Both the position numbers and the translations under genes were made by a program. Shown piece by piece: positions 1-9,315 of a stretch of DNA of 64,000 nucleotides. Every line of letters starts with the position of its first letter. The stretch's first letter is position 1. The stretch is from Streptomyces ipomoeae 91-03 (GTDB taxonomy: Bacteria > Actinomycetota > Actinomycetes > Streptomycetales > Streptomycetaceae). Location of the stretch: NCBI RefSeq assembly GCF_000317595.1, contig NZ_AEJC01000293.1:1-64000 (forward strand), given 5' to 3'. The notes beneath the pieces were generated by a model. It was given only the letters and a program-made list of their open reading frames with translations. It ran no database searches and had not been told where the DNA came from.

Positions 1-308
1 CGTTGTGGTCGCGTGCGTACGCTGCCCAGCCGCTGGATCGCCAACTTGGCTGTGGGCAGTCGTGCCGCTGGGGCGATGGGGGAGGGTGGCGCAGCGGCAC
101 CCTGTATGCGCCGGTAAGCGAAACCCTGCGCCCGGCCGGCTCCGGCATTGGGTAGCCCGCGACAACGCTCCACCTTCGCCGGCCCGATACCCCCTCACCT
201 CAGTCCCCGCGCTCGTTGTTCGGCGCTGCGGGCGGGGCGGCGGATGTTGTCAGTGGGGTCGCGCAGAATGGGGGGTGGTGCGGGGGCGTGGGATGGAGGA
301 CGTGGGTC
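1..308. other. Left-edge stretch without a recognisable gene; contains a hairpin
   Basis: No convincing coding region was found. The stretch contains a 9-bp inverted repeat, GTGCCGCTG at 62-70 and CAGCGGCAC at 92-100, which can fold into a hairpin with a 21-base loop. In Streptomyces the gene before delta' is usually thymidylate kinase, but I see no end of such a gene here, so this is probably intergenic DNA. Confidence 0.4.
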
Positions 309-1514
309 ATGGCGGTGTGGGATGACCTGGTGGGGCAGGAGCGGCTGAGCGCGCAGTTGGATGCGGCGGCTCGGGATGCCGATGCCATCGTCACCGCGGC
401 GGAACAGGGGGCGCCGCCCCCTGAGGCGTCGAAGATGACGCATGCGTGGTTGTTCACGGGGCCGCCGGGGTCGGGGCGGACGACGGCGGCGCGGGCGTTC
501 GCGGCGGCGTTGCAGTGTGTGAGTCCGGACCGGGCGCTCGGGGGGAGCCCGGGGTGCGGGTTCTGCGACGGGTGTCATACGGCGTTGGTGGGGACGCACG
601 CCGATGTCACGACGGTGGCGGCCGTGGGTACGCAGATCCTCGCCGAGGACATGCGGGACACCGTACGGAAGTCGTTCACCTCGCCGGCGACGGGGCGCTG
701 GCAGATCATCCTCGTCGAGGACGCCGAGCGGTTGAACGAGAAGTCGGCCAACGCGGTGCTGAAGGCCGTTGAGGAGCCCGCACCGCGGACGGTGTGGTTG
801 CTGTGCGCGCCCTCGCTGGAGGACGTGCTGCCGACGATTCGTTCGCGTTGCCGGCACGTCAGCCTGCTCACGCCCTCGGTGGACGCCGTGGCCGACATGC
901 TCGTACGGCGTGAGGGCATCGAGCCGGAGGCCGCCGCGCGGGCCGCTCGGGCCACGCAGGGGCACATCGAGCGGGCCCGGCGGCTGGCCACCGACCCGCG
1001 GGCGCGGGAGCGGCGGGCCGCGGTGCTGAAGCTGCCGTTGCGGGTTGAGGAGATCGGGGGGTGTCTGAAGGCCGCGCAGGAGCTCGTGGACGCCGCCTCC
1101 GAGGAGTCCAAGCAGCTTGCCGAAGAGGTCGACACCAAGGAGACCGAGGAGCTGAAGGCGGCGCTCGGGGCCGTTCAGGGCGGGCGTATGCCGCGCGGGA
1201 CGGCGGGGGTGATGAAGGACCTGGAGGACAAGCAGAAGCGGCGGCGGACGCGTGCGCAGCGGGACAGTCTGGATCTCGCTCTGACAGAGCTCACGGGGTT
1301 CTATCGGGATGTGCTCGCCCTGCAGCTGGGGTCGCGGGTCGCGCTCGCCAATGTCGAGGTCCAGGACAGCCTGGAGCGCTTGGCGCGGGCCGGGACGCCG
1401 GAAGCGACCCTGCGGCGGATCGACGCGATCGCGGCCTGCCGGGACGCGCTGGACCGGAATGTGGCGCCGTTGCTGGCCGTCGAGGCGATGACGATGGCCC
1501 TGCGGGCCGGGTGA
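309..1514 (+). CDS. holB: DNA polymerase III subunit delta'
   Basis: A 401-aa clamp-loader subunit that helps load the beta sliding clamp on DNA. The protein opens with WDDLVGQERL, typical of actinobacterial delta', followed by a P-loop-like GPPGSGRTT in which the usual Lys is Arg, as expected for a subunit that does not hydrolyse ATP. Next come a Cys-rich zinc-binding segment (CVSP...CGFCDGC), the sensor region LNEKSANAVLKAVEEP, and the SRC-like motif in IRSRCRH. The ATG at 309 is chosen because MAVWDDLVG matches the family N-terminus. The gene stands just before a secreted peptidase gene and tRNA-Thr, a core Streptomyces arrangement. No database comparison was made, but the family is clear. 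Confidence 0.93.
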   Translation: MAVWDDLVGQERLSAQLDAAARDADAIVTAAEQGAPPPEASKMTHAWLFTGPPGSGRTTAARAFAAALQCVSPDRALGGSPGCGFCDGCHTALVGTHADVTTVAAVGTQILAEDMRDTVRKSFTSPATGRWQIILVEDAERLNEKSANAVLKAVEEPAPRTVWLLCAPSLEDVLPTIRSRCRHVSLLTPSVDAVADMLVRREGIEPEAAARAARATQGHIERARRLATDPRARERRAAVLKLPLRVEEIGGCLKAAQELVDAASEESKQLAEEVDTKETEELKAALGAVQGGRMPRGTAGVMKDLEDKQKRRRTRAQRDSLDLALTELTGFYRDVLALQLGSRVALANVEVQDSLERLARAGTPEATLRRIDAIAACRDALDRNVAPLLAVEAMTMALRAG

Positions 1515-1701
1515 CGTCGGTTACGTGGGTGGCTGCGGCGCCGGTGGTCGCGGGTGAGGCGAGGCGGCGTGTTCGGCCGCCGAGGGTGGGCCGAGGGTGG
1601 TGGGTGCGATCGGATGAATCAATGGGTTGACCGTGTCACTCGTACGAGGAGCATGTGTCGCTGATCGTGATCGTCGGGGTGCGTGTGGTTACGCTCGCGA
1701 G

Positions 1702-3288
1702 ATGCACACCAGGCGTACTTTCCGGCCGAATCGGTCCCTGCGTACCGGCGGCGCGTTGTTGGCCGCCGCCGCGCTGCTCGTCTCGGCCTGCTCCTCCGGC
1801 GGTACGAGTACGGCGGCCACGGCGGCGGACAGGGCTCCCGCGCTCGGCGCGCTGCCCCGGTCGACACCGGCCGCGCTGGCCCCGTACTACGAGCAGAAGC
1901 TGAGGTGGCGGGGCTGTGAGATGCCCGGTTTCCAGTGCGCCACGATGAAGGCGCCCCTCGACTACGAGAAGCCGGGCGAGGGGGACATCAAGCTGGCGGT
2001 GTCGCGGAAGAAGGCGACCGGTCCGGGTGAGCGGCTGGGGTCGCTGCTGGTCAATCCGGGTGGACCGGGCGGCTCGGCGGTCGGCTATCTGCAGGGGTAC
2101 GCGGGCATGGGATACCCGGCCGAGGTGCGCGCCCAGTACGACATGGTCGCCGTCGATCCGCGTGGCGTGGCCGGCAGTGAGCCGCTCGAATGTCTCACCG
2201 GCCGCCAGATGGACGCGTACACGCAGACGGACATGACCCCCGACGACGAGGGGGAGAAAGCCGGGCTGGTCGCCTCGTACAAGCGGTTCGCGGAGGGGTG
2301 CGGGGCGCGGGCGCCGAAGCTGCTGAGGCATGTGTCCACCGTGGAGGCGGCCCGTGACATGGACATCTTGCGCGCGGCGCTGGGCGACGAGAAGCTGACG
2401 TACGTCGGCGCCTCGTACGGGACGTTCCTGGGCGCGACGTACGCGGGGCTGTTCCCCCATCGCGTAGGCCGACTGGTCCTGGACGGCGCGCTGGACCCGT
2501 CGCTGCCCGCCGACCGGCTCAACCGGGAGCAGACGGCGGGTTTCGAGACGGCGTTCGAGGCCTTCGCGAAGGACTGCGCACGCCGGAAGGACTGTCCGCT
2601 GGGGCGCACGCCCGCGCAGGTCGGCAAGAATCTGCGCGCCCTGTTCGAACGACTCGACGCGCGGTCCGTTCCGACCCGTGATCCCGGCGGCCGGCAACTC
2701 GGCGAGTCGCTGGCCACGACGGGTGTGATCGCGGCGATGTACGACGAGGGGCACTGGCCCCAGCTGCGCCAGGCGCTCACCGAGACCATCCGGGACAACG
2801 ACGGCGCGAGCCTGCTCGCCCTCTCGGACAGCTACTACGAACGCGACGCCGACGGCAGCTACTCCAACCTGATGTACGCCAACGCGGCCGTGAACTGCCT
2901 TGACCTGCCGCCCGCCTACACCGCCCCCGACCAGGTCGAACAAGCCCTCCCTGCCTTTGAGAAGGCCTCTCCCGTCTTCGGCCGCGCGCTCGCGTGGACC
3001 TCCCTGAACTGTGCCTACTGGCCGGTCGAGCCGACGGGTACGCCCCACCGCATCGAGGCCAAGGGCGCCGACCCGATCGTCGTCGTCGGCACCACCCGGG
3101 ACCCCGCCACCCCCTACCGCTGGGCCCGGGCCCTCGCCTCCCAGCTCTCCTCCGCCCGCCTCCTCACCTACGACGGCGACGGCCACACCGCCTACGGCCG
3201 CGGCAGCGCCTGCGTCGACGCCGCGATCAACGCCTACCTCCTCCGCGGCACACCCCCGGCCGATGGAAAGCGCTGCTCACAACCCTGA
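1702..3288 (+). CDS. Secreted tripeptidyl-aminopeptidase-like lipoprotein (alpha/beta hydrolase)
   Basis: A 528-aa exported serine peptidase of the TAP/SlpD family, which removes short peptides from protein N-termini outside the cell. The start at 1702 gives a signal peptide with Arg residues, a hydrophobic stretch rich in Ala and Leu, and a lipobox LVSAC, so it should be lipid-anchored after cleavage before Cys. The hydrolase fold shows LLVNPGGPGGS (oxyanion region), the nucleophile elbow GASYGT with Ser near residue 238, VGTTRDPATPY (likely Asp) and DGDGHTAYG (His) in the C-terminal TAP-like domain. It lies between delta' and the tRNA gene. The exact substrate cannot be told from sequence. 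Confidence 0.9.
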   Translation: MHTRRTFRPNRSLRTGGALLAAAALLVSACSSGGTSTAATAADRAPALGALPRSTPAALAPYYEQKLRWRGCEMPGFQCATMKAPLDYEKPGEGDIKLAVSRKKATGPGERLGSLLVNPGGPGGSAVGYLQGYAGMGYPAEVRAQYDMVAVDPRGVAGSEPLECLTGRQMDAYTQTDMTPDDEGEKAGLVASYKRFAEGCGARAPKLLRHVSTVEAARDMDILRAALGDEKLTYVGASYGTFLGATYAGLFPHRVGRLVLDGALDPSLPADRLNREQTAGFETAFEAFAKDCARRKDCPLGRTPAQVGKNLRALFERLDARSVPTRDPGGRQLGESLATTGVIAAMYDEGHWPQLRQALTETIRDNDGASLLALSDSYYERDADGSYSNLMYANAAVNCLDLPPAYTAPDQVEQALPAFEKASPVFGRALAWTSLNCAYWPVEPTGTPHRIEAKGADPIVVVGTTRDPATPYRWARALASQLSSARLLTYDGDGHTAYGRGSACVDAAINAYLLRGTPPADGKRCSQP

Positions 3289-3324
3289 TCACCGGCCACG
3301 CCGGCCGCCGGCCCGGCCCGCCTC

Positions 3325-3360
3325 CCGGGGTGCTCTGGCTCTTGGTCAGGAGCACCCCGG
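3325..3360 (+). terminator. Terminator-like hairpin after the peptidase gene
   Basis: An 11-bp perfect stem, CCGGGGTGCTC paired with GAGCACCCCGG, with a 14-base loop, 36 bases after the peptidase stop codon. There is no T-run, which is common for Streptomyces terminators. It should separate the peptidase transcript from the tRNA gene. Confidence 0.7.
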
Positions 3361-3412
3361 AAACTGTGTAGACTTACCGACGTCGCTGATCGCACCATGG
3401 TGTGGACAGCTC

Positions 3413-3486
3413 GCCGCCTTAGCTCAGATGGCCAGAGCAACGCACTCGTAATGCGTAGGTCTCGGGTTCGAATCCCGAAGGCGGCT
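3413..3486 (+). tRNA. tRNA-Thr (anticodon CGT)
   Basis: A 74-base cloverleaf. The acceptor stem pairs GCCGCCT (3413-3419) with AGGCGGC (3479-3485), followed by discriminator T. The D-arm AGCTCAGATGGCCAGAGC, the anticodon stem-loop with CGT at 3447-3449, and the T-loop GGTTCGAATCC are all present. CCA is not encoded. A possible -10 TAGACT lies at 3370-3375. tRNA genes are common sites for integration of mobile elements, and here accessory DNA begins directly downstream. Confidence 0.96.
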
Positions 3487-3491
3487 CTTTG

Positions 3492-3528
3492 AAAGGCCCA
3501 GGTCAGATACCCGCTGACCTGGGCCTTT
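3492..3528 (+). terminator. tRNA-Thr terminator
   Basis: A 15-bp perfect stem (AAAGGCCCAGGTCAG with CTGACCTGGGCCTTT), a 7-base loop ATACCCG, and the T-rich end TTTTG. It lies 5 bases after the tRNA and is a strong intrinsic terminator. The loop and inner stem are duplicated at 9908-9925. Confidence 0.88.
3501..3518. repeat. 18-bp repeat, copy 1 (possible attachment core in the tRNA terminator)
   Basis: GGTCAGATACCCGCTGAC, the central part of the tRNA-Thr terminator. An identical copy is at 9908-9925, beside the 3' end of a tyrosine integrase gene. The match is exact over 18 bases and stops sharply on both sides. By chance such a repeat would rarely occur in 64 kb. The attachment role is inferred. 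Confidence 0.55.
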
Positions 3529-3753
3529 TGCTTGTCCTTGACCTTGTGAGCCGGAAGCTGTGAGCGCTGCTTTCCTCCGGTCACCGTGAGGGGAGGCCAA
3601 GGGGAGGCCATTGGCGCAACGACGGTGCAGCGGTGATCGGGCGACGGTTGGATGACAGCCTCGCGGGGCGGCGAACGGAGCGCGATGGGTTACTGCCCCT
3701 CGCTTGGACGGCTTTGTCGCAATCCAACAAAGCGCCCCTCTACGCTGGTCCTC

Positions 3754-4392
3754 ATGGCGGACATCAAGAGCGGCACGGGCTTCAAGTCCCTGGTGGCCCA
3801 GACCACGGCAGTGCTGCTGACGCGCGGCCTTGAGGTCGAACCGGTAGCGGTTCGAGATGTGGTGGCCTACGTGGTCAACACGGCCGCCGAGAAGGTCAGG
3901 CTGGACCCCGAGGAAGCAGTCCATCTGGTCTCGCCGGAGATGGTCGCGGACGCGATCGCGACTGCGGCGGACGACTCCAACGAGGATGCCTCCGCTGTCC
4001 ACGCTGTGCGCCCGGTACGTCTGGACACGCGCACTGTGGACGTGCCCACCATGGCCCTGGGGCGCCTGGTGATGGCCGGGGCGCAGGCCGGAAAGTACGC
4101 GGCGGCCAACCGCGACGGCCGGGCGGCAGCTCACGCAATGGACCTGGTGACTGAACTTGGTTCTGCCACGGTGTCGGCGAGGGGCAGCGAACTTGTCGAG
4201 GTGCCAGTGGGAGTGCTTGACGAGCTTGCTGACCTTGTCCAGCAGGTCGTCGGACGGGTCGACGCCGGTGAGTGGAGCATCTGCCCGTGCGGGGAGCTTC
4301 ACGAGCAGGAGGAAGTGGACCGCCGGGTCGTGGTCGCCATGGGCCAGGATGCCGCTATCGCGCGAGAACTACGGGCCAAGGCAGGCCAGTAG
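3754..4392 (+). CDS. Hypothetical protein (212 aa)
   Basis: I do not recognise the family. The ATG at 3754 gives a protein without signal peptide or membrane segment. It is largely helical by composition, with many Ala, Val, Asp and Glu. Near the C-terminus is CPCGELHEQEE, a short Cys/His group that could bind a metal, followed by a charged tail. There is no strong ribosome binding site. It is the first gene after the tRNA-Thr and points toward the leftward-transcribed trypsin-NACHT gene, so the two are convergent. Its place between a tRNA and a defence gene suggests accessory origin, but nothing points to a function. Confidence 0.65.
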   Translation: MADIKSGTGFKSLVAQTTAVLLTRGLEVEPVAVRDVVAYVVNTAAEKVRLDPEEAVHLVSPEMVADAIATAADDSNEDASAVHAVRPVRLDTRTVDVPTMALGRLVMAGAQAGKYAAANRDGRAAAHAMDLVTELGSATVSARGSELVEVPVGVLDELADLVQQVVGRVDAGEWSICPCGELHEQEEVDRRVVVAMGQDAAIARELRAKAGQ

Positions 4393-4538
4393 CCGGAAGT
4401 GCGGGGGAGCGGAGCTCAGTCGATGAACGCCGTCTGGCTCATCTCTGCCAGCAACTCGCGGCGCCGGGCATGCATGGTGCGGCTCCAGAGTACGAGGGCG
4501 CTGACCAGGCTTTACGATCCGGGGCCATGCGGCGTGGC

Positions 4539-7500
4539 TCAGCTGCGGAGCCAGGAACCCGGGGGTGGGCCATCCGGTGTGTGGATCCCGCCTCGGGCGC
4601 AGTCCACCGCGTAGGTCGCCCAGTTGCGTGTGTGCTCGCTCAGGGATCGGTCGGTGGTCATGTGGCGGAGGGTCGCCAGGGTGCCCGGACTGCACGTGAG
4701 GTCGACCATGAGGAGGACCGTGGCCGCCTTGTAGCGGAGACTGTCCGGGACCTTGGCGTCGAGGATCAACTCACTCAACACGCGCCGTGCCTCTAGCAAT
4801 CCTCCCGTAGCGGCGAGGTCTCGGGCCGTCTGCAGGGCCAGCGCGGGCGAGATCTGACTCTTACTCACGAGCTGGTGCAGTACCTCCCCCGAGGTACGAG
4901 ACATGCCTGCGCCATGACGCAGCAGGGCATGGGCTGCGGCTACGCGGACGCGTGGCTCTTCGCCCGCTGAGCGTGCGATACGGGTGAGGAGGCGGGACGA
5001 CCGTGATTCGCTGGTCCACCCCCATTTATGCAGCTCGGCCGCCATAGCGACGCGCTCGATACCCGTTCGGCGTTGGGCCAGACGCTCCCAGATGCCCTGA
5101 GCCGCGCGATGGAGATCCGGCCCCCACTCAGAGACGCTTCGCAGGATCGTGAGCCGGTCAGCGTCCGAATCCGTCGGGCGGGCGTGCAACTTCTCAAGGT
5201 CAGCGACCAATTGACGGCGGACGTCGGGCCCCAACACCGCGAGAAGCGCGAGGGCCTGTCGACGGGCCCCGGACGGGAGCGTGACGTCGTCCAGGGTGGA
5301 GGAGATCAGAGTGGTTGCCGATCGACATCCCCGCGGGTCGATGTGCCGTAGCGTCTCAGCCAAGGTGACTCGTTCCGCAGGTGAGGCGTCAGCGGTCAAT
5401 TCCGCCATCACCACGTGTGCCCGATCAGCACACTCCTCATGGCCCTCGCCGCGAGGTAGCAACTCGATAGCCTTGCGCCGCTCCTCTGTCTCTGCAGAGG
5501 CGTCCTGCGCCAGCTCCAGCAGGTACTCGGTGGCCGCGTCCAGGGCGGAGTAATCGATGAGCACCCGGCACAACTCCAGGATCTGCTCCGGATCGTGGGC
5601 TGCCTCGATGACCTCTCGCACCAAGCGGACCACCGGTGAAGTGGCCTGAGGAAGTCGCCTGAGCAACCGGATGGCGGCGCACCACTCCGAGAAGCCGCCA
5701 AGAGGGCCATGCACTTGAGCCGCAAGAAAGCGGATGGCGTCGGGCACGTGGTCGTCGCTCAGCGAGAGCAGGGCCCGGACGGTTCCCCGGGGGTCACTGG
5801 ACCTGTCCGATACCAGACGGGCGGCGAACAGGTCGCTTCCCATAGTCCGCGCGGTCCGCACGAGGGCAGAGGTATGCCGGTACTCGCTTTGCCGGAGTTT
5901 GGCGCAGATGGCGGCGACTACGGGCTCGGCAGTGGCCTGGTTGACGGGCAGCCGTGCACCTTCGGTGGCAATACGAAGGAGTTGTAGCGGGACCTCGATC
6001 GCGGTCTGGCTGAGGATCCGGCGCGCAAGCAGTTCGTACGCGCGCCGAGCCGTGGATTGCGGCCCGTGGATGAGTGCTGCAGCAAGGGCATGTACCCGGC
6101 TGGGCGTAGCCGAAGCGATGACCTCTCTGACATCGAAGGACACTTCGGTCGTGGCTGGCACATGCGCCTCAGGGTGCGCGCACAGCCAACGAGCCACGGC
6201 GTCCCACTGCTCTTCGGACAGGTCGGGCCCTGCCGGGCTCTGCCCGCTGGTGATGTTCACACCCGGATGAAGGATGACGTCCTGGGGCAGCAGGGGATCC
6301 CGGTCAGCCCCGGGAGGTCCGGGGGCCGTGATCGCTGCCCATATCGCGCTGTAGACAGCCGCTGCTGTCGTTGCGGGATCGAGAGTGCCCACCTGTGGCA
6401 AGCCCAAAGCTGCCCGCACCTTGGGGTACAGGACGTGTCCACGGGTACCGGATTCTCTACGGTCTGCAGTGGCGGAAACCGAGCCATTGAGGCCCACTGT
6501 GCCCCTCGGCCCAAGAGGTTCAGTCGCGCCTAGGTCTAGGGCCACCGGCTCGTAGGTCTGGACGATGTTGTTCCACTCGGCGAGAGCGCCGGGCCGGGCT
6601 GCCGGGCGATTTCCCGGGACCAGTGTCGAGTACGCCCAGGCCTCGGAGCTGCCGAGATCCGCGCCGTTCCTCGGAGCCTGGACGCCCTGGGCCTCTCGTG
6701 ACGGTGCTGACGCGTCGATCTCCTCGATGAGCTTCGTGGCGCGCTCGCGGACACCGGAGTTCACCCAGTTGCGCTCGCCGGAGATGCGCAGGAGGCCTGC
6801 CCGGGCCGCGGCACGCGCTTCTGCACCGAGGTCCATGAGCATCTCCGCCGCGCGTACCCGCTGGGCTCCGGTGAGGGGGCGCTCGTCCATGATCGCGACG
6901 AGTGCCCGCACTGCCTCGGACGTGGCGCTTCCCGCGCGCAAGAGGGCACGGATCGCGGCATCGCGCAGCTCCAAGGGGTGACGCGAGCCATCCAGCATGT
7001 CCACAAGGAGGTCAGCCACGGGGTCAGGGGCGATCCGAACCGTGTCGATCACGCGCACCAGCTGATCGAGCCACATGTCCGACCGACGAACTCGCGAGAC
7101 CCAGTAGTTGAGCGTCTCGGTAAGTGCTTCGTGCTGTGCTGGCGTGCTGGGAACGCCTTCGAAGATCAGGCGGGCCCCCAGCTCGCGCGCTTTGTCGTCG
7201 CCGGCAAGTAGCCAGTCCAGCAGATCGCCGGTGTCCGAGAGCAGTGCGCGGTGCAGTACGACTTCGTGGTCTTGAGGACGGCCACCGGTCAGTGCGCCGC
7301 GGAGCGTGTGCCACCACTTGGGATTGTCGGCGTCGAACCGGGCCGGAAGACGCCGTGCTGCTCCTGCCGAGGCCAGGTGTTCAGCGAAGCTGCGGTGCAC
7401 GAAGGTGAGGTTGGTGCCGTCATGGATCACTAGCCCGGTCGAGGTTAGGACGGCGGCGACGACGTCAGGCCAGTCGGTGGGCTGCGGATATGGCTGGGAG

Positions 7501-9290
7501 TTGGCCGTACGCAACCATTCCAGCGCGGCGGGCAGGATCTCCGCGCCGCGTAGCCAGGCCGCCGCACTGTGCTCCAGCAGGTCGATTCGCCCAGTCACCA
7601 GGCGTTCCATGATGTGGTCGGCTTCAGCCCAACCTGCCAGCCGGGCGCGCAGGTTGGTGGTCAATTGTTCCAGGCGTGATTCGTAGAGGTGCGACACGAA
7701 TCGTTGGTAGAGCGCAAAGGCGGTCTGTGGCAGCGGTTGCCCGGCTCGTTCCTCGAAGACGATGGCCGCGACGGTGGCCAGCAGGGGAACGGATACGACC
7801 TCCTCCAGCCGGGCCGTGCTGATCTGGGTGAGGAAGTCATCGGCGAGGCTGGGCTGGTTCCGAAACCATCTCCGGACGAAGTCCCGGCGCTGGCCCCGCT
7901 CGAACGGCTCGATTTCGCATCGGCCGAGATCACGCCTGGCTTGCCACCGCGTGCTCTCGCGTGACGGCAGCTGCCGCGTTGTGATCAGCAGCCGGTGCTT
8001 GGTCTCGATATCCATGAACCGTCGCAGCCGATCGGACAGGTCTGCGCGCGCGGTCGCATCCTCTACCTCGTCCAGGCCATCGATGATGAGCAGCCATGCC
8101 AGCTCCCCGGCCGGACGCACGCACAGGTCCTCGCCGATGTCGATGTGAAGTCGGGCTGAGACGGCAGCACGGGCTGAGGCGGATATCGCGGCGGTGAGCT
8201 CTCCTTCGGGACGGTTTGCCAGGTCCCGAGCTGGCACACGGATCGGGACCAGGTGTGTCGCCTGACCTTGCCGCAGGCCAGGGATGCGTACCAGCTCGGC
8301 AGACAACTGCAGGGTGAGGGTCGACTTTCCCGTTCCGGGGGACCCGACGACCAGCACATGACGGAAGCGAGCGAGGAAGTCCTCGACGGTGCGAGGCGGA
8401 CGCTCATCCTCAGCCTGGGCGGCCTCTTGCGCAGTATGGGACCGGTCTTGGGGCTCGGCGTTGGCAGCGAGCTGCTGGCGTACGTAGACCTGGGTGAGAT
8501 CGTCCCGATGGAGGCCCACGGACCGGTAGGGGAAGGACACGGCCGCCTGCTGTTGCGCCTTCAGGAGCCGCCAGATGCGCGGATCTAGGCGTCCCCGAGG
8601 ATCTTGCTTGCCCAGGAGACGCTCACGCAGAACATCACTGCGGATGCCATAACTCTGCCGGATTGGCACGGCCGTGGTCATGTTGCTGTACGCGACGCGC
8701 TCGTGCGCGCTGACCATGAGCCCGACCACGGCTGCTCGCTTGCGGTCCCACAGTGGGCCCCCGCTGTAACCCGGTTGCACAGCGAACCCGGTCGGCGGAG
8801 CTTCGAGGACCAGCCACTCGCCCGCCGCCCCATTTGCTCGCAGGCGCACGATTGTGCGCGGGTCTCCGTTGCCACGCCAGGCCCACAGCGTGTCGCCCAG
8901 TTCCGGAACTGCTAGAGGTACCGGCTGTAGCTCAGTCGGCAGGGGCATCATCGGCTTGAGTTCAGCAATGTCTGCCGCCCAGCGGCCGTCGCGTCCGCGC
9001 ACGGGTGGTGTGTTCGGGTCGGTCAGCCCGCTGGCCGGCCACCACCGTCCGACTCGGGCTTTGATTCGGACACCGGGGACAGCTGGGAACTCCAGGGTGA
9101 CTTCGGCCTGGCTGGGGGACTCCACGGTGAACTCGTTGCGGCCGAGAGCGAGATTGACGACATGCGCGCACGTCAGGAGCGTTGGGCGTTCCGGGTCCCC
9201 GCAGTGCGCGTAGATTCCGCCGCCGATGATGTGTCCGTCGTTCGCCAGGACCGTGACGAACGCGTTCCACAGCGGCTCGTCTGCCTCCAT
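4539..9290 (-). CDS. Trypsin-NACHT NTPase with HEAT-like repeats (putative defence protein)
   Basis: A protein of about 1583 aa. Residues 1-220 form a trypsin-like protease domain: TCAHVV carries the His (about 43), AADIAEL the Asp (about 107) and PGYSGGPLW the Ser (about 176). A NACHT NTPase follows, with Walker A GSPGTGKS near 317 and Walker B LLIIDGLDEVED near 401. The remaining 1000 residues are Leu/Ala/Arg-rich helical repeats resembling HEAT-type repeats, which may act as sensor. This layout belongs to the actinobacterial NACHT conflict systems in which a protease is the effector. Adjacent in-frame GTG (9293) and ATG (9290) starts exist. The gene follows the Trypco1 gene by 22 bases and is probably co-transcribed. 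The trigger and target of the protease cannot be read from sequence. Confidence 0.85.
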   Translation of the reverse strand: MEADEPLWNAFVTVLANDGHIIGGGIYAHCGDPERPTLLTCAHVVNLALGRNEFTVESPSQAEVTLEFPAVPGVRIKARVGRWWPASGLTDPNTPPVRGRDGRWAADIAELKPMMPLPTELQPVPLAVPELGDTLWAWRGNGDPRTIVRLRANGAAGEWLVLEAPPTGFAVQPGYSGGPLWDRKRAAVVGLMVSAHERVAYSNMTTAVPIRQSYGIRSDVLRERLLGKQDPRGRLDPRIWRLLKAQQQAAVSFPYRSVGLHRDDLTQVYVRQQLAANAEPQDRSHTAQEAAQAEDERPPRTVEDFLARFRHVLVVGSPGTGKSTLTLQLSAELVRIPGLRQGQATHLVPIRVPARDLANRPEGELTAAISASARAAVSARLHIDIGEDLCVRPAGELAWLLIIDGLDEVEDATARADLSDRLRRFMDIETKHRLLITTRQLPSRESTRWQARRDLGRCEIEPFERGQRRDFVRRWFRNQPSLADDFLTQISTARLEEVVSVPLLATVAAIVFEERAGQPLPQTAFALYQRFVSHLYESRLEQLTTNLRARLAGWAEADHIMERLVTGRIDLLEHSAAAWLRGAEILPAALEWLRTANSQPYPQPTDWPDVVAAVLTSTGLVIHDGTNLTFVHRSFAEHLASAGAARRLPARFDADNPKWWHTLRGALTGGRPQDHEVVLHRALLSDTGDLLDWLLAGDDKARELGARLIFEGVPSTPAQHEALTETLNYWVSRVRRSDMWLDQLVRVIDTVRIAPDPVADLLVDMLDGSRHPLELRDAAIRALLRAGSATSEAVRALVAIMDERPLTGAQRVRAAEMLMDLGAEARAAARAGLLRISGERNWVNSGVRERATKLIEEIDASAPSREAQGVQAPRNGADLGSSEAWAYSTLVPGNRPAARPGALAEWNNIVQTYEPVALDLGATEPLGPRGTVGLNGSVSATADRRESGTRGHVLYPKVRAALGLPQVGTLDPATTAAAVYSAIWAAITAPGPPGADRDPLLPQDVILHPGVNITSGQSPAGPDLSEEQWDAVARWLCAHPEAHVPATTEVSFDVREVIASATPSRVHALAAALIHGPQSTARRAYELLARRILSQTAIEVPLQLLRIATEGARLPVNQATAEPVVAAICAKLRQSEYRHTSALVRTARTMGSDLFAARLVSDRSSDPRGTVRALLSLSDDHVPDAIRFLAAQVHGPLGGFSEWCAAIRLLRRLPQATSPVVRLVREVIEAAHDPEQILELCRVLIDYSALDAATEYLLELAQDASAETEERRKAIELLPRGEGHEECADRAHVVMAELTADASPAERVTLAETLRHIDPRGCRSATTLISSTLDDVTLPSGARRQALALLAVLGPDVRRQLVADLEKLHARPTDSDADRLTILRSVSEWGPDLHRAAQGIWERLAQRRTGIERVAMAAELHKWGWTSESRSSRLLTRIARSAGEEPRVRVAAAHALLRHGAGMSRTSGEVLHQLVSKSQISPALALQTARDLAATGGLLEARRVLSELILDAKVPDSLRYKAATVLLMVDLTCSPGTLATLRHMTTDRSLSEHTRNWATYAVDCARGGIHTPDGPPPGSWLRS

Positions 9291-9315
9291 CACGGTCTGT
9301 CTGCCAGGACCTGCA

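Noticed and set aside
5-325. Open frame of about 106 codons at the left edge
   Set aside because: Composition is Arg/Gly/Trp/Cys-rich, as in GC-rich noncoding frames, and it overlaps the well-supported delta' start.
1636-3186. 516-codon antisense frame in the peptidase gene
   Set aside because: No motif, and fully covered by a well-supported gene on the other strand.
3413-3486. Duplicate of the tRNA-Thr 3' end as a classical attachment site elsewhere in the window
   Set aside because: I found no second copy of the T-arm and acceptor sequence; only the 18-bp terminator core recurs.
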